Assembly: GCF_030149505.1 (NCBI RefSeq)
Contig: NZ_JASBRN010000020.1
Location: 1 to 64,000, forward strand
Direction of reading: 5' to 3'
Length of the DNA: 64,000 nucleotides
Source: Nocardioides sp.
GTDB taxonomy: Bacteria > Actinomycetota > Actinomycetes > Propionibacteriales > Nocardioidaceae
Position 1 is the first letter of the stretch. Each line of letters begins with the position of its first letter. The position numbers and the translations under genes were made by a program. Below the pieces are notes generated by a model, which made no database searches, was not told where the DNA came from, and saw only the letters and a list, made by a program, of their open reading frames with translations. Positions 50,310-61,266 of this stretch are shown piece by piece.

Positions 50310-51089
50310 TCAGGCGCCCATCGCGTGGAAGCCGCCGTCGACGTGCACGATCTCACCGGTCGTGGCGGGGAACAGGTCCGAGAGCAGCGCGCAGACCGCG
50401 CGAGCGGTCGGCTCCTGGTCGGTGTTGTCCCAGCCGAGGGGCGCCCGGGTCGACCACAGGTCCTCGAGGTCGGTGAACCCGGGAATCGCCTTGGCCGCCA
50501 GCGTGCGCAGCGGTCCGGCGGAGACCAGGTTGACCCGGATGCCCTCGGGGCCGAGGTCGCGGGCGAGGTAGCGGGCGCAGGACTCCAGGCCGGCCTTCGC
50601 CACGCCCATCCAGTCGTACGCCGGCCAGGCCACCGTCGCGTCGAAGGTCAGCCCCACGACCGACGATCCGGGTCCCATGAGCGGGCGGCAGGCGACGGCC
50701 AGCGACTTCAGGGAGTACGCCGAGACCTGCACCGCCTGCGCGACGTCCTCCCAGGGCCCGTCCAGGAACTTCCCGCCGAGCAGCGTCTCGGGGTTGCCGT
50801 AGGCGATGGAGTGCACGACCCCGTCGAGGTGCGCGTCGGCGCCGAGGTGCTCGCGCACGAGGTCGGGGAGCCGTTCGAGGTGCTGGGGGTCGGTGACGTC
50901 GAGCTCGAGCACGGCCGGCTCCACCGGCAGCCGCTTGGCGATGCGGCGGGTGATGCCGAGCGCGCGGCCGAAGTTGGAGATGAGCACGGTCGCGCCCTGC
51001 TCCTGCGCGAACCGTGCGGTCGCGAAGCCGATCGAGGAGTCCATCGTCACGCCCGCGACGAGGACGACCTTGCCGTCCAAGATGCCCAT
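50310..51089 (-). CDS. fabI: NADH-dependent enoyl-ACP reductase (InhA/FabI)
   Basis: 259 residues. GVTMDSSIGFATARFAQEQ is the FabI/InhA nucleotide-binding motif, and YDWMGVAKAGL holds the catalytic Tyr/Lys. Last reductive step of type II fatty-acid elongation. Start ATG 51089 with GGGAGCGGG upstream, 14 bp after the fabG stop: a fabG-inhA pair as in mycobacteria (mabA-inhA). Confidence 0.94.
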   Translation of the reverse strand: MGILDGKVVLVAGVTMDSSIGFATARFAQEQGATVLISNFGRALGITRRIAKRLPVEPAVLELDVTDPQHLERLPDLVREHLGADAHLDGVVHSIAYGNPETLLGGKFLDGPWEDVAQAVQVSAYSLKSLAVACRPLMGPGSSVVGLTFDATVAWPAYDWMGVAKAGLESCARYLARDLGPEGIRVNLVSAGPLRTLAAKAIPGFTDLEDLWSTRAPLGWDNTDQEPTARAVCALLSDLFPATTGEIVHVDGGFHAMGA

Positions 51090-51102
51090 ACCCGCTCCCA
51101 CG

Positions 51103-51840
51103 TCAGTGCCCCATCCCGAGTCCACCGTCGACCGGGACCACGGCCCCGGTGACGTACGCCGCGCCGGGGCCGGTCAGCCACAGCACCGTCTGCGCGACCT
51201 CGTCGGTCGTGCCGTACCGCTGGAGCGGCACCTGCGACCGGATCGCGTCCTTCTGCGCGTCGTCGAGCACCGCGGTCATGTCGGTCTCGATGAAGCCCGG
51301 CGCCACCACGTTGGCGGTGATGCCGCGCGAGCCCAGCTCCCGGGCGATCGAGCGGGCCATGCCCACGAGGCCGGCCTTGGAGGCGGCGTAGTTGACCTGG
51401 CCGGCCGACCCGGTCAGGCCCACGACCGAGGAGATGAAGACGATCCGACCACGCTTGAGCCGCAGCATCCCCTTGGACGCCCGCTTGGCGAGCCGGAAGG
51501 ACCCGGTGAGGTTCGTGTCGAGGACTCGGGCCCAGTCGTCCTCCGACATCCGCAGCAGCAGCGTGTCGGCGGTGATGCCGGCGTTGGCGACCAGCACCTC
51601 GACCGGGCCGTGCGCCGCCTCGATCTCGGCGTACGCCGCCTCGACGGCCGCGGCGTCGGTGACGTCGCAGCGCACGTCCAGGGCGCCGTCGGGCGCTCCC
51701 CCGCCGCGGGTCGTCACGGCGACGCGGTCACCCTGGGCCAGGAAGGCCTCGGCGATCGCGCGGCCGATGCCGCGGTTGCCCCCGGTGACGAGGACGGAGC
51801 GGGGCTGGTGGTCGGGCTCGGCAAGGGGTGTCGGGCTCAC
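51103..51840 (-). CDS. fabG: 3-oxoacyl-ACP reductase FabG
   Basis: 245 residues. VTGGNRGIGRAIAEAF (TGxxxGIG) and the catalytic SSVVGLTGSAGQVNYAASKA. It precedes the enoyl reductase. GTG 8 nt below TAGCGT (51849-51854). Confidence 0.95.
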   Translation of the reverse strand: MSPTPLAEPDHQPRSVLVTGGNRGIGRAIAEAFLAQGDRVAVTTRGGGAPDGALDVRCDVTDAAAVEAAYAEIEAAHGPVEVLVANAGITADTLLLRMSEDDWARVLDTNLTGSFRLAKRASKGMLRLKRGRIVFISSVVGLTGSAGQVNYAASKAGLVGMARSIARELGSRGITANVVAPGFIETDMTAVLDDAQKDAIRSQVPLQRYGTTDEVAQTVLWLTGPGAAYVTGAVVPVDGGLGMGH

Positions 51841-51914
51841 GTGCGACGACGCTAGTGATTACCGACAGGTACCCGAAACGCAGCGACAGCGCAGCGACCG
51901 GCAACGCTGCCGGG

Positions 51915-52127
51915 TCAGTCGTCCTCGAGCCGGAAGCCGATCTTGAGGCCGACCTGGAAGTGCTCGACCGAGCCGTCCTTGACCTGGCCGCGGACCTGGG
52001 TCATCTCGAACCAGTCGACGTGGCGCAGGGTCTGGCAGGCGCGCTCGATGCCGTTGCGGATGGCCTGGTCGATGCCCTCGGGCGAGGTGCCGACGATCTC
52101 GGTGATGCGGTAGGTGCGGTTGGTCAC
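51915..52127 (-). CDS. Dodecin flavoprotein
   Basis: 70 residues; TYRITEIVGTSPEGIDQAIR, then the HVDWFEMTQVRGQVKDG region containing the flavin-stacking Trp. Dodecamer that stores or buffers flavins. GTG 6 nt below TAGGGT (52134-52139). Confidence 0.93.
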   Translation of the reverse strand: MTNRTYRITEIVGTSPEGIDQAIRNGIERACQTLRHVDWFEMTQVRGQVKDGSVEHFQVGLKIGFRLEDD

Positions 52128-52233
52128 GTCGCGACCCTACTCTCGACGGACCCTCGCGGCGGGCTGGCGCGCCAGGCGCGGGCGGGGTCCGCGAGCCCTG
52201 GTGGGTGACCGGGGCCGACGTACGCTTGAGGTC

Positions 52234-52584
52234 ATGGCACGACAGCGTGGCGATCGCGACGACGACGCCGTCCGCATCACCTCCGCCGCCCCCAGCCCGC
52301 AGGAGGACCTGCGGCGGCGGCAGAAGCGCTACCTGCTCTCGATGAGCCTGCGGTCGCTGTGCTTCGTGGGCGCGGTCATCGCCGGACTCGCCGGCATCGA
52401 CTGGCTCTGGCCGATCCTCATCGCGGGGGCGGTGATCCTGCCCTACATCGCCGTCGTGCTGGCCAACGTCCAGGCCACCCGGATGCAGGAGCACGACCTC
52501 GGCTCCGCGGCGTACACCGCCCGGGCGCTCGGTGGCGGCAGCGAGCAGCGCCCCCTCGGCGCCTCCTCCGCCGACCGGGGCTGA
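52234..52584 (+). CDS. DUF3099 membrane protein
   Basis: 116 residues. Charged N-terminus, then two helices (SLCFVGAVIAGLAGIDWLWP and LIAGAVILPYIAVVLAN) typical of DUF3099. ATG 7 nt below TACGCT (52221-52226). Function unknown. Confidence 0.85.
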   Translation: MARQRGDRDDDAVRITSAAPSPQEDLRRRQKRYLLSMSLRSLCFVGAVIAGLAGIDWLWPILIAGAVILPYIAVVLANVQATRMQEHDLGSAAYTARALGGGSEQRPLGASSADRG

Positions 52585-52596
52585 GACACTCTCCGC

Positions 52597-52818
52597 GTGG
52601 GATCACTGGACGAGCCGGACGTCTGCTCCGGCAAGGGCTGTCGCCAGCCCGCGACGCACGCGCTGCTGTGGAACAACCCGAAGATCCACACCCCCGAGCG
52701 CCGCAAGGCGTGGTTGGCTTGCGAGGAGCACCTCGAGTCGCTGCGCTCGTTCCTGGGCTCGCGCGGCTTCATCAAGGACGTCGTGGCGCATGAGCAGGGC
52801 GCCGACCACACCGTCTGA
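52597..52818 (+). CDS. Small putative zinc-binding protein
   Basis: 73 residues. CSGKGCRQPATHALLWNNP and KAWLACEEHLESLRSF provide three Cys and several His in a small treble-clef-like arrangement often seen in Actinobacteria. GTG 12 nt after the DUF3099 stop. Function unknown. Confidence 0.72.
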   Translation: MGSLDEPDVCSGKGCRQPATHALLWNNPKIHTPERRKAWLACEEHLESLRSFLGSRGFIKDVVAHEQGADHTV

Positions 52819-52845
52819 CTGGGGCTGCGGCCCGGGTGGGGCTCC

Positions 52846-53859
52846 TCAGCCGCCGATCGCCGACATCGGGCGCGCGGGCTGCAGGAAGGTCTCGTCGTCG
52901 ATGCCGTGCCCGGCCGCCTTGCCGCGCATGGCCACGACCCAGCGGTCGGCCAGCTCCTCGTCGCTGGCGCCGGCCCGCATGGCCGTGCGCAGGTCGGACT
53001 CCTCGCGCGCGAAGAGGCAGTTGCGGACCTGGCCGTCGGCGGTGAGCCGCACCCGGTCGCAGTCACCGCAGAAGGGTCGCGTGACCGAGGCGATGACGCC
53101 CACGGTGCCGGGGCCCCCGTCGACCGTGAACAGCTCGGCCGGGGCGGAGCCGCGGGGCTCCTCGGCCGGCTCGAGGACGAACGCTTGCTCGAGCATCGCG
53201 AAGATCTCGTCGGCCGTCACCATCGCGTCGCGGTGCCAGCCGTGCTGGGCGTCCAGGGGCATCTGCTCGATGAAGCGCAGGTCGTAGCCGTGGTCCAGGC
53301 ACCAGCGCAGGAGCTCCGGGGCCTGGTCGTCGTTGACGCCGCGCAGCAGCACGGCGTTGACCTTGACCGGGCCGAGGCCGGCGGCCTGCGCGGCGGCGAG
53401 TCCCGCGACCACGTCGTCGAACCGGTCGCGGCGCGTGATCGTGTGGAAGGTGTCGGCCCGCACGGTGTCGAGGCTGACGTTGACCCGGTCCAGGCCCGCC
53501 TCGGCGAGGGCCGTGGCGGTGCGGGCCAGGCCGAGGGCGTTGGACGTCATGGAGACGTCGAGGTCGTCGCCGAGGGCCCGGGTCCGACGCACGATGTCGA
53601 CCAGGCCGCGCCTCACCAGCGGCTCGCCGCCGGTGAAGCGCACCTCGTGCACGCCGAGGTGCTGCACGGCGACGCCGATCAGCCGGACGACCTCGTCGTC
53701 GGTGAGGACCTGCTCCCCCGGCAGCCAGTCCAGGCCCTCGGCCGGCATGCAGTAGCTGCACCGCAGGTTGCACCGGTCGGTGAGGGAGACCCGCAGGTCC
53801 GTCGCGACGCGACCGAACCGGTCGGCGAGTGCGCGCTGGTCCGAGACTCGGGTCGTCAT
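52846..53859 (-). CDS. moaA: GTP 3',8-cyclase MoaA (molybdopterin synthesis)
   Basis: 337 residues. Radical SAM cluster CNLRCSYCMPAEG, and the C-terminal second cluster in FCGDCDRVRLTADGQVRNC. First step of molybdenum cofactor synthesis; no other moa/mog genes are nearby. ATG 7 nt below TATGCT (53867-53872), no ribosome site. Confidence 0.95.
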   Translation of the reverse strand: MTTRVSDQRALADRFGRVATDLRVSLTDRCNLRCSYCMPAEGLDWLPGEQVLTDDEVVRLIGVAVQHLGVHEVRFTGGEPLVRRGLVDIVRRTRALGDDLDVSMTSNALGLARTATALAEAGLDRVNVSLDTVRADTFHTITRRDRFDDVVAGLAAAQAAGLGPVKVNAVLLRGVNDDQAPELLRWCLDHGYDLRFIEQMPLDAQHGWHRDAMVTADEIFAMLEQAFVLEPAEEPRGSAPAELFTVDGGPGTVGVIASVTRPFCGDCDRVRLTADGQVRNCLFAREESDLRTAMRAGASDEELADRWVVAMRGKAAGHGIDDETFLQPARPMSAIGG

Positions 53860-53946
53860 GTGATGAAGCATACGTGCGCCACCTCACCACGGCCGGACCC
53901 CCGATCCCCCGGTGGGCCGTGACCTGCCCCTGGATAGCCTGGCCCC

Positions 53947-54735
53947 GTGCGCACGTTCGGTTTCCTGCTGTCCCGGCGCTGGATCCTGTTCGCGCTCGCG
54001 GTGGCCCTGCTGGCCGCCGGCGCCTGGTGGCTCGGCCAGTGGCAGTTCGACCGGCTCGAGGACCGCCGCGCCGACAACGAGGTCGTCCGCGCCAACGAGA
54101 ACCAGCCCCCAGCCCCCGTCTCGGACGTCCTGCGCCCCGGCACCCCGGTGCGGGAGCAGGACGAGTGGCGCGTGGTCTCCGCGACCGGCGAGTACGCCGT
54201 CGAGGACACCATCATCGTGCGCTACCGCACCCGCGAGGGGATCGCGGGCGTCGACGTGGTGGTGCCGCTCGTGACCGAGTCCGGCGCGTCCCTCCTGGTC
54301 GACCGTGGGTGGTTGCGCACCGAGAACGCCGGCACCGCCGACCCCGACGACGTCCCCGAGCCACCTGCCGGCGAGGTCACGGTCACCGGCTACGTCCGTG
54401 CCGACGGCAGTGGCGACAGCACGGCCGTCACCGAGCGCTCGACGCGCGCGGTCAGCAGCGGGCGCATCGGCGAGGCGCTGGGCCGCGAGGTCTACGGCGG
54501 CTTCGTCGAGCTGAAGTCGGAGAGCCCGGAGCCCGCCACGGCGCTGGAGCCCGTGGAGCTGCCCGAGCTCGACGACGGCCCGCACTTCTTCTACGGCCTG
54601 CAGTGGTGGTTCTTCGGGGTCCTGGCGATCTTCGGCTTCGGCTACCTCGCCTACGACGAGCGCCGCCGCGGACCGCGCGGCGAGCGCCCGCGCCGCACGA
54701 CCCGCGCCCCCCGCGAGACCACGCCGTCCCGCTAG
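53947..54735 (+). CDS. SURF1-family protein (cytochrome oxidase assembly)
   Basis: 262 residues. Two membrane helices (about 10-30 and 215-235) flank the extracytoplasmic SURF1 domain (VVVPLVTESGASLLVDRGWL). Helps assemble aa3-type oxidase. GTG 6 nt below TAGCCT (53935-53940). Basic C-terminal tail. Confidence 0.9.
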   Translation: MRTFGFLLSRRWILFALAVALLAAGAWWLGQWQFDRLEDRRADNEVVRANENQPPAPVSDVLRPGTPVREQDEWRVVSATGEYAVEDTIIVRYRTREGIAGVDVVVPLVTESGASLLVDRGWLRTENAGTADPDDVPEPPAGEVTVTGYVRADGSGDSTAVTERSTRAVSSGRIGEALGREVYGGFVELKSESPEPATALEPVELPELDDGPHFFYGLQWWFFGVLAIFGFGYLAYDERRRGPRGERPRRTTRAPRETTPSR

Positions 54736-54750
54736 CTCGGCCAGGCCAGG

Positions 54751-56631
54751 TCAGCCGGCGCGGGTGTCGTCGAGGAACTGCGTACGGTGCAGGTCGGCGT
54801 AGAGCCCGCCGCGGGCGAGCAGCTCGGTGTGGGTGCCGCGCTCGACGATCCGCCCCTCCTCCAGGACGAGGATGAGGTCGGCGTCGCGCACGGTGGAGAG
54901 CCGGTGGGCGATGACCAGGGAGGTGCGGCCCTCGAGCGCCGCGTCGAGCGCCCGCTGGACCGCGGCCTCGGACTCGGAGTCCAGGTGCGCCGTCGCCTCG
55001 TCGAGCACCACGATCGCTGGGGCCTTGAGCAGCAGCCGGGCGATGGCGAGGCGCTGGCGCTCACCACCGGAGAGCCGGTAGCCGCGGTCGCCGACCACGG
55101 TGTCGAGCCCCTCGGGCAGGCGACGAACGAGCGTGGCGACCTGGGCGGCCTCCAGGGCGGCCCAGATCTCCTGGTCCGAGGCGCCCGGCCGTGCGTAGAG
55201 CATGTTGGACCGGATGGTGTCGTGGAACATGTGCGCGTCCTGGGTGACGTAGCCGACCACGTCCTCCAGCGACTGCAGGCTCACGTCCCGGACGTCGACC
55301 CCACCCACGCGCACCGCGCCCGCGGTCGCGTCGTAGAGGCGCGCGACCAGGTGGGTCACTGTCGTCTTGCCGGCACCCGACGGGCCGACGAGCGCGATCA
55401 TCTGGCCCGTCTCGGCGGTGAAGGAGACGTCGCGCAGCACCGGCCCGCCGGGGCTGGAGACGTCGGGGCGCTGGACCCCCTCCAGCGAGGGCAGCGAGAC
55501 CTCGTCGGCGCCGGGGTAGGTGAAGTCCACGTGGTCCAGCTCGAGCCGCCCCGCGGTGCGCGGCAGGTCGACGGCGTCCGGCTTCTCCTGCACCAGCGAG
55601 GGCAGGTCGAGGACCTCGAAGACCCGCTCGAAGCTGACCAGCGCGGTCATGACGTCGATCCGGACGTTGGTCAGGCCCTGGAGGGGCCCCAGGAGCCGCA
55701 GCAGCAGCGTCGCCAGGGCCAGCAGGGTGCCCAGGGTGAGCGCGTCGGTGACGACCAGCTGACCGCCGACGCCGTAGACCAGCGCCGTGGCCAGGGCCGG
55801 CACGGCCAGCATGGCGGCGCCGAAGACCCGCGTGGTGAGGGTGATCTGGATGCCGAGGTCGCGCACCCGGCCGGCTTTCACGGCGAAGCTGGCGTCTTCC
55901 TCCTCGCGGCGGCCGAAGAGCTTCAGCAGCAGGGCGCCGCCGACGTTGAAGCGCTCGGTCATCATCGTCGCCAGGTCGGCGTTGCCGTCCATCTGCTGAC
56001 GGGTCAGCCCGGCGAGCCGGGTGCTGACCCACTTCGAGGCGAGCATCAGGATCGGGAAGAGCGCCAGGCACAGCAGGGTCACCCGCCAGCTCAGGGCCAG
56101 CATCGTGATGCCCACGACGAGCACGGCGACGCCGTTGGAGACGGTCGTGGAGAGCGTCGAGGTGAAGGCGCGCTGGGCGCCGATCACGTCGTTGTTGAGC
56201 CGGCTGACCAGGGCGCCGGTCTGGGTGCGGGTGAAGAACGCCATCGACTGGCGCTGCACGTGCGCGAACACCTGGGTGCGCAGGTCGAAGATCAGGCCCT
56301 CGCCGATCCGGGCCGACAACCAGGCCATCAGGACGCTCAGCAGGGCCGTGAAGACCGCGAGCCCGGCCATCGCCACCGCCAGCCAGGCCACCAGCGACCG
56401 GTCGCCCTGCAGGATGCCGTCGTCGACGATCCGCTGCACGAGCAACGGGGTGGCGACCACGAGACTGGCGTCGACCACGGTGAGGGCGAGGAAGACCCCG
56501 ATCGTCCGACGGTGGGGTACGGCGAAGCCCAGCACCCTCCGCAGCGTCTCCCGACCCACACGTCGGTCGAGCGCGCTGCGGTCGGAGCGCAGGTGCCGCC
56601 AGGCGGCCCCGGCGTTCATCATCCCCGACAC
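54751..56631 (-). CDS. ABC exporter, fused membrane and ATPase domains
   Basis: 626 residues. Six membrane helices in the first 340 residues, then Walker A GPSGAGKTT, LSGGERQRL and VLDEATAHLDSES. Homodimeric lipid or drug exporter. GTG start with AGGAGGAGG a few nt upstream. Substrate unknown. Confidence 0.93.
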   Translation of the reverse strand: MSGMMNAGAAWRHLRSDRSALDRRVGRETLRRVLGFAVPHRRTIGVFLALTVVDASLVVATPLLVQRIVDDGILQGDRSLVAWLAVAMAGLAVFTALLSVLMAWLSARIGEGLIFDLRTQVFAHVQRQSMAFFTRTQTGALVSRLNNDVIGAQRAFTSTLSTTVSNGVAVLVVGITMLALSWRVTLLCLALFPILMLASKWVSTRLAGLTRQQMDGNADLATMMTERFNVGGALLLKLFGRREEEDASFAVKAGRVRDLGIQITLTTRVFGAAMLAVPALATALVYGVGGQLVVTDALTLGTLLALATLLLRLLGPLQGLTNVRIDVMTALVSFERVFEVLDLPSLVQEKPDAVDLPRTAGRLELDHVDFTYPGADEVSLPSLEGVQRPDVSSPGGPVLRDVSFTAETGQMIALVGPSGAGKTTVTHLVARLYDATAGAVRVGGVDVRDVSLQSLEDVVGYVTQDAHMFHDTIRSNMLYARPGASDQEIWAALEAAQVATLVRRLPEGLDTVVGDRGYRLSGGERQRLAIARLLLKAPAIVVLDEATAHLDSESEAAVQRALDAALEGRTSLVIAHRLSTVRDADLILVLEEGRIVERGTHTELLARGGLYADLHRTQFLDDTRAG

Positions 56632-56665
56632 GTGTCCTCCTCCTGCGGGGCTCCCGCCCCGACGC

Positions 56666-57463
56666 TCAGCCGCCCGCGAGGGCGCGGAAGCGCCGTCCCT
56701 GGGCCTCGCGCTCGAGCCGGCGCTGCTCCTCCAGCGGCGCCGCCGCCGCCGAGAGCATCAGGGCCTTGGTCTCCCGCACCGCCTCCGGCGCGGCCGAGGT
56801 CAGGGCTGCGACGAGGGCTGCGACGGTCTGGTCGAGCGCCTCGACGGGCACCACCTCGAGCGCCAGACCGATGCGAAGGGCCTCCGCCGCGCCGACCATC
56901 CGGGCCGACACGCAGATCTCGAGTGCTCGTGCGTAGCCAACGGCCTCGACCAGGGGTTTTGTTCCCGTGAGGTCGGGGACCAGGCCGAGGGCGGCCTCCT
57001 TCATGCACAGCTGCGCGTCCTCGGCCAGGACCCGCAGGTCGCACGAGAGCGCGAGCTGGAAGCCGGCCCCGATCGCGTAGCCGTGCACCGCGGCGATGCT
57101 GAGGATGCGCGGGTCGCGCAGCCAGGTGAACCCGCGCTGGTAGTCGTCGATGGTGGCGGAGACCTGCTCGTCGCTCTGCGCGAGCAGGGCGGCCACGGTC
57201 TCGACGCCGTCACCTGCGCCCGCGGGGTCGAGCATGGTGCGGTCCAGACCGGCGGAGAAGGCCGAGCCGGAACCGCGCAGCACCACCACGCGCACGTCGT
57301 CGTCGGCGACCAGCTGCTCCCCGACGGCGGCCAGCAGCCGCCACATGGTCGGGGTCTGGGCGTTGCGGACCTCGGGACGGTGCAGCGTGATCGTCGCGAC
57401 CGGGCCCTCGCGGTGCAGCAGCAGCCCGGCGTCGGCCAGCTCCTGCTCAGTCGGGTTGCTCAT
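56666..57463 (-). CDS. Enoyl-CoA hydratase/isomerase family protein
   Basis: 265 residues, crotonase fold: LRGSGSAFSAGLDRTML oxyanion-hole region and AAVHGYAIGAGFQLALSCDL. One catalytic Glu region reads GLVPDLTGTKPL, with Asp where hydratases have Glu, so isomerase or other chemistry is possible. ATG chosen at MSNPTEQELA; the frame upstream runs into the inverted repeat. Confidence 0.87.
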   Translation of the reverse strand: MSNPTEQELADAGLLLHREGPVATITLHRPEVRNAQTPTMWRLLAAVGEQLVADDDVRVVVLRGSGSAFSAGLDRTMLDPAGAGDGVETVAALLAQSDEQVSATIDDYQRGFTWLRDPRILSIAAVHGYAIGAGFQLALSCDLRVLAEDAQLCMKEAALGLVPDLTGTKPLVEAVGYARALEICVSARMVGAAEALRIGLALEVVPVEALDQTVAALVAALTSAAPEAVRETKALMLSAAAAPLEEQRRLEREAQGRRFRALAGG

Positions 57464-57512
57464 GGGGCGAGTCTCCCAGGTCTCCCGAAGCGCGATGGCC
57501 GCGCCCCACAGG

Positions 57513-57612
57513 ACCGCCGAACCGTCACTTTGGAACCCTCGAGCCGTCACTTCTGCCCGCCTACTCATGCGGAAGTGACGGCTCGAGGGTTCAGAACTGA
57601 CGGTTCGGCGGT
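57513..57612. repeat. 100-bp imperfect inverted repeat of 22-bp-type units
   Basis: Arms ACCGCCGAACCGTCA (57513-57527) and its complement (57598-57612), and GAACCCTCGAGCCGTCACTTC minus one base in the middle (57533-57553 / 57572-57592), form a stem of 36 pairs per arm with a 5-nt internal loop and an 18-nt terminal loop. It lies upstream of the hydratase and downstream of the ABC-F gene. Units share the 22-bp period and CCCTCGA core with the 35.2-kb array. Confidence 0.9.
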
Positions 57613-57621
57613 GCTGGGCGA

Positions 57622-59220
<1,599 letters not shown>

Positions 59221-59309
59221 GGCGGTGGGAGTCTAGGGTCGGCACCTGGCGCCGGACGATTCGCGGACGGCCGCAGTGAGGTCGCTCACGCCGACTCCCG
59301 GGAGGTCCC

Positions 59310-60221
59310 GTGCGCTTCAACCCCAAGGCCAGGCTCGACACCCGCCGCACCCGCCACGCCGGGGGCGGTGGCGGAGGGGGCGGGCGTGGCCCGTCCCTGG
59401 GCCGCGGCGGCTCCCTGCCCGGCGGGGCCATCGGCGGTGGCTCGATCGGGGCGGTGATCGTCGCCGTGCTCGTCTTCGCTGCCATCTCCTACCTCGGCGG
59501 CGGCGAGGAGGGCGGGTCGCCGACCTTCGACACCGAGCGGTACGCCGCATGCGAGACCGGTGAGGACGCCAGCACCTCGGCCGACTGCGCCCGGGTGGCC
59601 GTCGAGAACTCCCTCCACGACTTCTGGACCGACGAGCTGGGCTCGCGCTACGAGCCGATCTCGGCGTTGACGACGTTCGAGGGCTCGGTGTCCACCCGGT
59701 GCGGTGGCGCGACCTCCGACGTCGGGCCGTTCTACTGCCCGGTCGACGACGGCATCTACCTCGACTCGGGCTTCTTCGACGACGTCCTCGAACGGCAGCT
59801 CGGCGGACCCGACGGCGGGTTCGTCGAGGCCTACGTCCTGGCCCACGAGTACGGCCACCACGTGCAGGACGTCCTGGGCACGATGTCGCGCGTGCGCACC
59901 CAGCAGGGCCCCACCTCCGACGCGGTCCGCCTGGAGCTGCAGGCCGACTGCTACGCCGGGATGTGGGCCCGCGCGGCCACCACCACCGAGGACGCCGCCG
60001 GGGAGGTGCTCATCACCGAGCTCACCGACGAGGACGTCCGGCTCGCCCTGGAGGCGGCCGCCGCGGTCGGCGACGACCGGATCCAGGAGCGAACCCAGGG
60101 CCAGGTGACCGAGGAGTCGTGGACCCACGGTTCGGCCGAGCAGCGGGTGAGCTGGTTCCGCACGGGGTTCGAGCAGGGCTCGCTCGAAGCCTGCGACACC
60201 TTCGCGTCGTCGCGCCTGTAG
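59310..60221 (+). CDS. Neutral zinc metallopeptidase, membrane-anchored
   Basis: 303 residues. A Gly-rich N-terminus precedes a signal anchor (IGAVIVAVLVFAAISYL) and an extracellular zincin with HEYGHHVQD and a third ligand in RLELQADCYAGMW (YpfJ/KPN_02809 family). Four to five cysteines suggest disulfides. GGGAGG precedes the GTG. Confidence 0.92.
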   Translation: MRFNPKARLDTRRTRHAGGGGGGGGRGPSLGRGGSLPGGAIGGGSIGAVIVAVLVFAAISYLGGGEEGGSPTFDTERYAACETGEDASTSADCARVAVENSLHDFWTDELGSRYEPISALTTFEGSVSTRCGGATSDVGPFYCPVDDGIYLDSGFFDDVLERQLGGPDGGFVEAYVLAHEYGHHVQDVLGTMSRVRTQQGPTSDAVRLELQADCYAGMWARAATTTEDAAGEVLITELTDEDVRLALEAAAAVGDDRIQERTQGQVTEESWTHGSAEQRVSWFRTGFEQGSLEACDTFASSRL

Positions 60222-60227
60222 GGGCCT

Positions 60228-60251
60228 GTTTCACCACCCGAGCGGTGAAAC
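60228..60251. terminator. Hairpin between convergent genes
   Basis: GTTTCACC pairs with GGTGAAAC around an 8-nt loop, 7 nt past the metallopeptidase stop and 12 nt from the kinase stop. Confidence 0.7.
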
Positions 60252-60262
60252 CGGAGCCGCCG

Positions 60263-61171
60263 TCAGGCTTCCAGCAGCTGCTCGACCAGCGGGAACTGCC
60301 GCTGCAGCGCCCGCAGGTGCGGTGCCACCGCCGGGTGCCGGAACTTCCCGGCCAGGGCGCCCTCGCCCTTGGCGACCCGTGAGAGCGCCCACTCCGCGCG
60401 CGACAGCGCGGTGTAGACGGCGACCACCCGCGCCCCGAGTGAGACCTGCTCCCGGTCGGCCACCGCCTCGGGGACGCCCATGAGGTACGCCTCGAGCAGC
60501 GGGTCGAACTCCTCGCGCGCCGAGAGCAGGTAGTAGCCCAGGTCGCCTCCGACCGGGCCTGTGCCCAGGCAGGACCAGTCGATCGCCACGACGTCGTCGC
60601 CCTCGCGACCGGGGAGGTTCCCCGGGGTGGGGTCGCCGTGCTGCAGGACCTGCGGCAGGGCGTCGAGCCGGTCCAGGAAGGTGCTGCGCCGGTGCCACAG
60701 GTGCTCGGCGACGTCGGCCACGGTCGTGCGGGCCAGCGTCGGCCAGCCCCCGCGGCGCTCGGTGCGACGCAGCCGGTCCCTCAGCTGGTCGCGGGCCAGC
60801 CAGGGGACGTCCGGCACCGGCGTACCGGCGAAGCGGCCGAGGGCGTGGGCGGCGAAGAGTCCGTTGTTGCAGGCATCCTCGACCCAGTCCTCGGTGATGG
60901 TGATGCCCTCGACGTCCTCCACGGCGTAGCTGCGCACCGGCGGGCGCAGGCCCTGAGAATGGGCCAGGACGCCGGAGGTCACCACGTCCGCCCCGCGCCG
61001 CCAGTAGGCGAAGTGGTCGGGGTCGGAGAGCTCCGGCGGGTCGTGCTCGCCGGGCGCGGCCAGCCGCTTCACGGCCACCGGCTCCTCCCCCACGACCGCC
61101 CGCCACACCCCGACCGTGGACGGGGAGGTGCCGCTCGGGAGGGGATGCCAGCCGGGCTGGGGCTGCCACAT
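60263..61171 (-). CDS. Aminoglycoside-phosphotransferase-like kinase
   Basis: 302 residues. Catalytic loop LQHGDPTPGNLPG and metal-binding VAIDWSCLGTGPVGGDLG. Probably phosphorylates a small molecule; nothing ties it to antibiotic resistance. ATG 7 nt below TAGCGT (61179-61184). Confidence 0.88.
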   Translation of the reverse strand: MWQPQPGWHPLPSGTSPSTVGVWRAVVGEEPVAVKRLAAPGEHDPPELSDPDHFAYWRRGADVVTSGVLAHSQGLRPPVRSYAVEDVEGITITEDWVEDACNNGLFAAHALGRFAGTPVPDVPWLARDQLRDRLRRTERRGGWPTLARTTVADVAEHLWHRRSTFLDRLDALPQVLQHGDPTPGNLPGREGDDVVAIDWSCLGTGPVGGDLGYYLLSAREEFDPLLEAYLMGVPEAVADREQVSLGARVVAVYTALSRAEWALSRVAKGEGALAGKFRHPAVAPHLRALQRQFPLVEQLLEA

Positions 61172-61266
61172 GCCGGTGACGCTAGCCGATCGCGCCGCGC
61201 CGGACGGTGAACTCGGGCCTGAGCGCGGGAGCGTCGCGGGAGCCGGCCTGGACCGGTGGGGAGCGC

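Noticed and set aside
60263..61171. Aminoglycoside resistance gene
   Set aside because: Only the general APH catalytic motifs are present; nothing specific to drug-modifying subfamilies or mobility.
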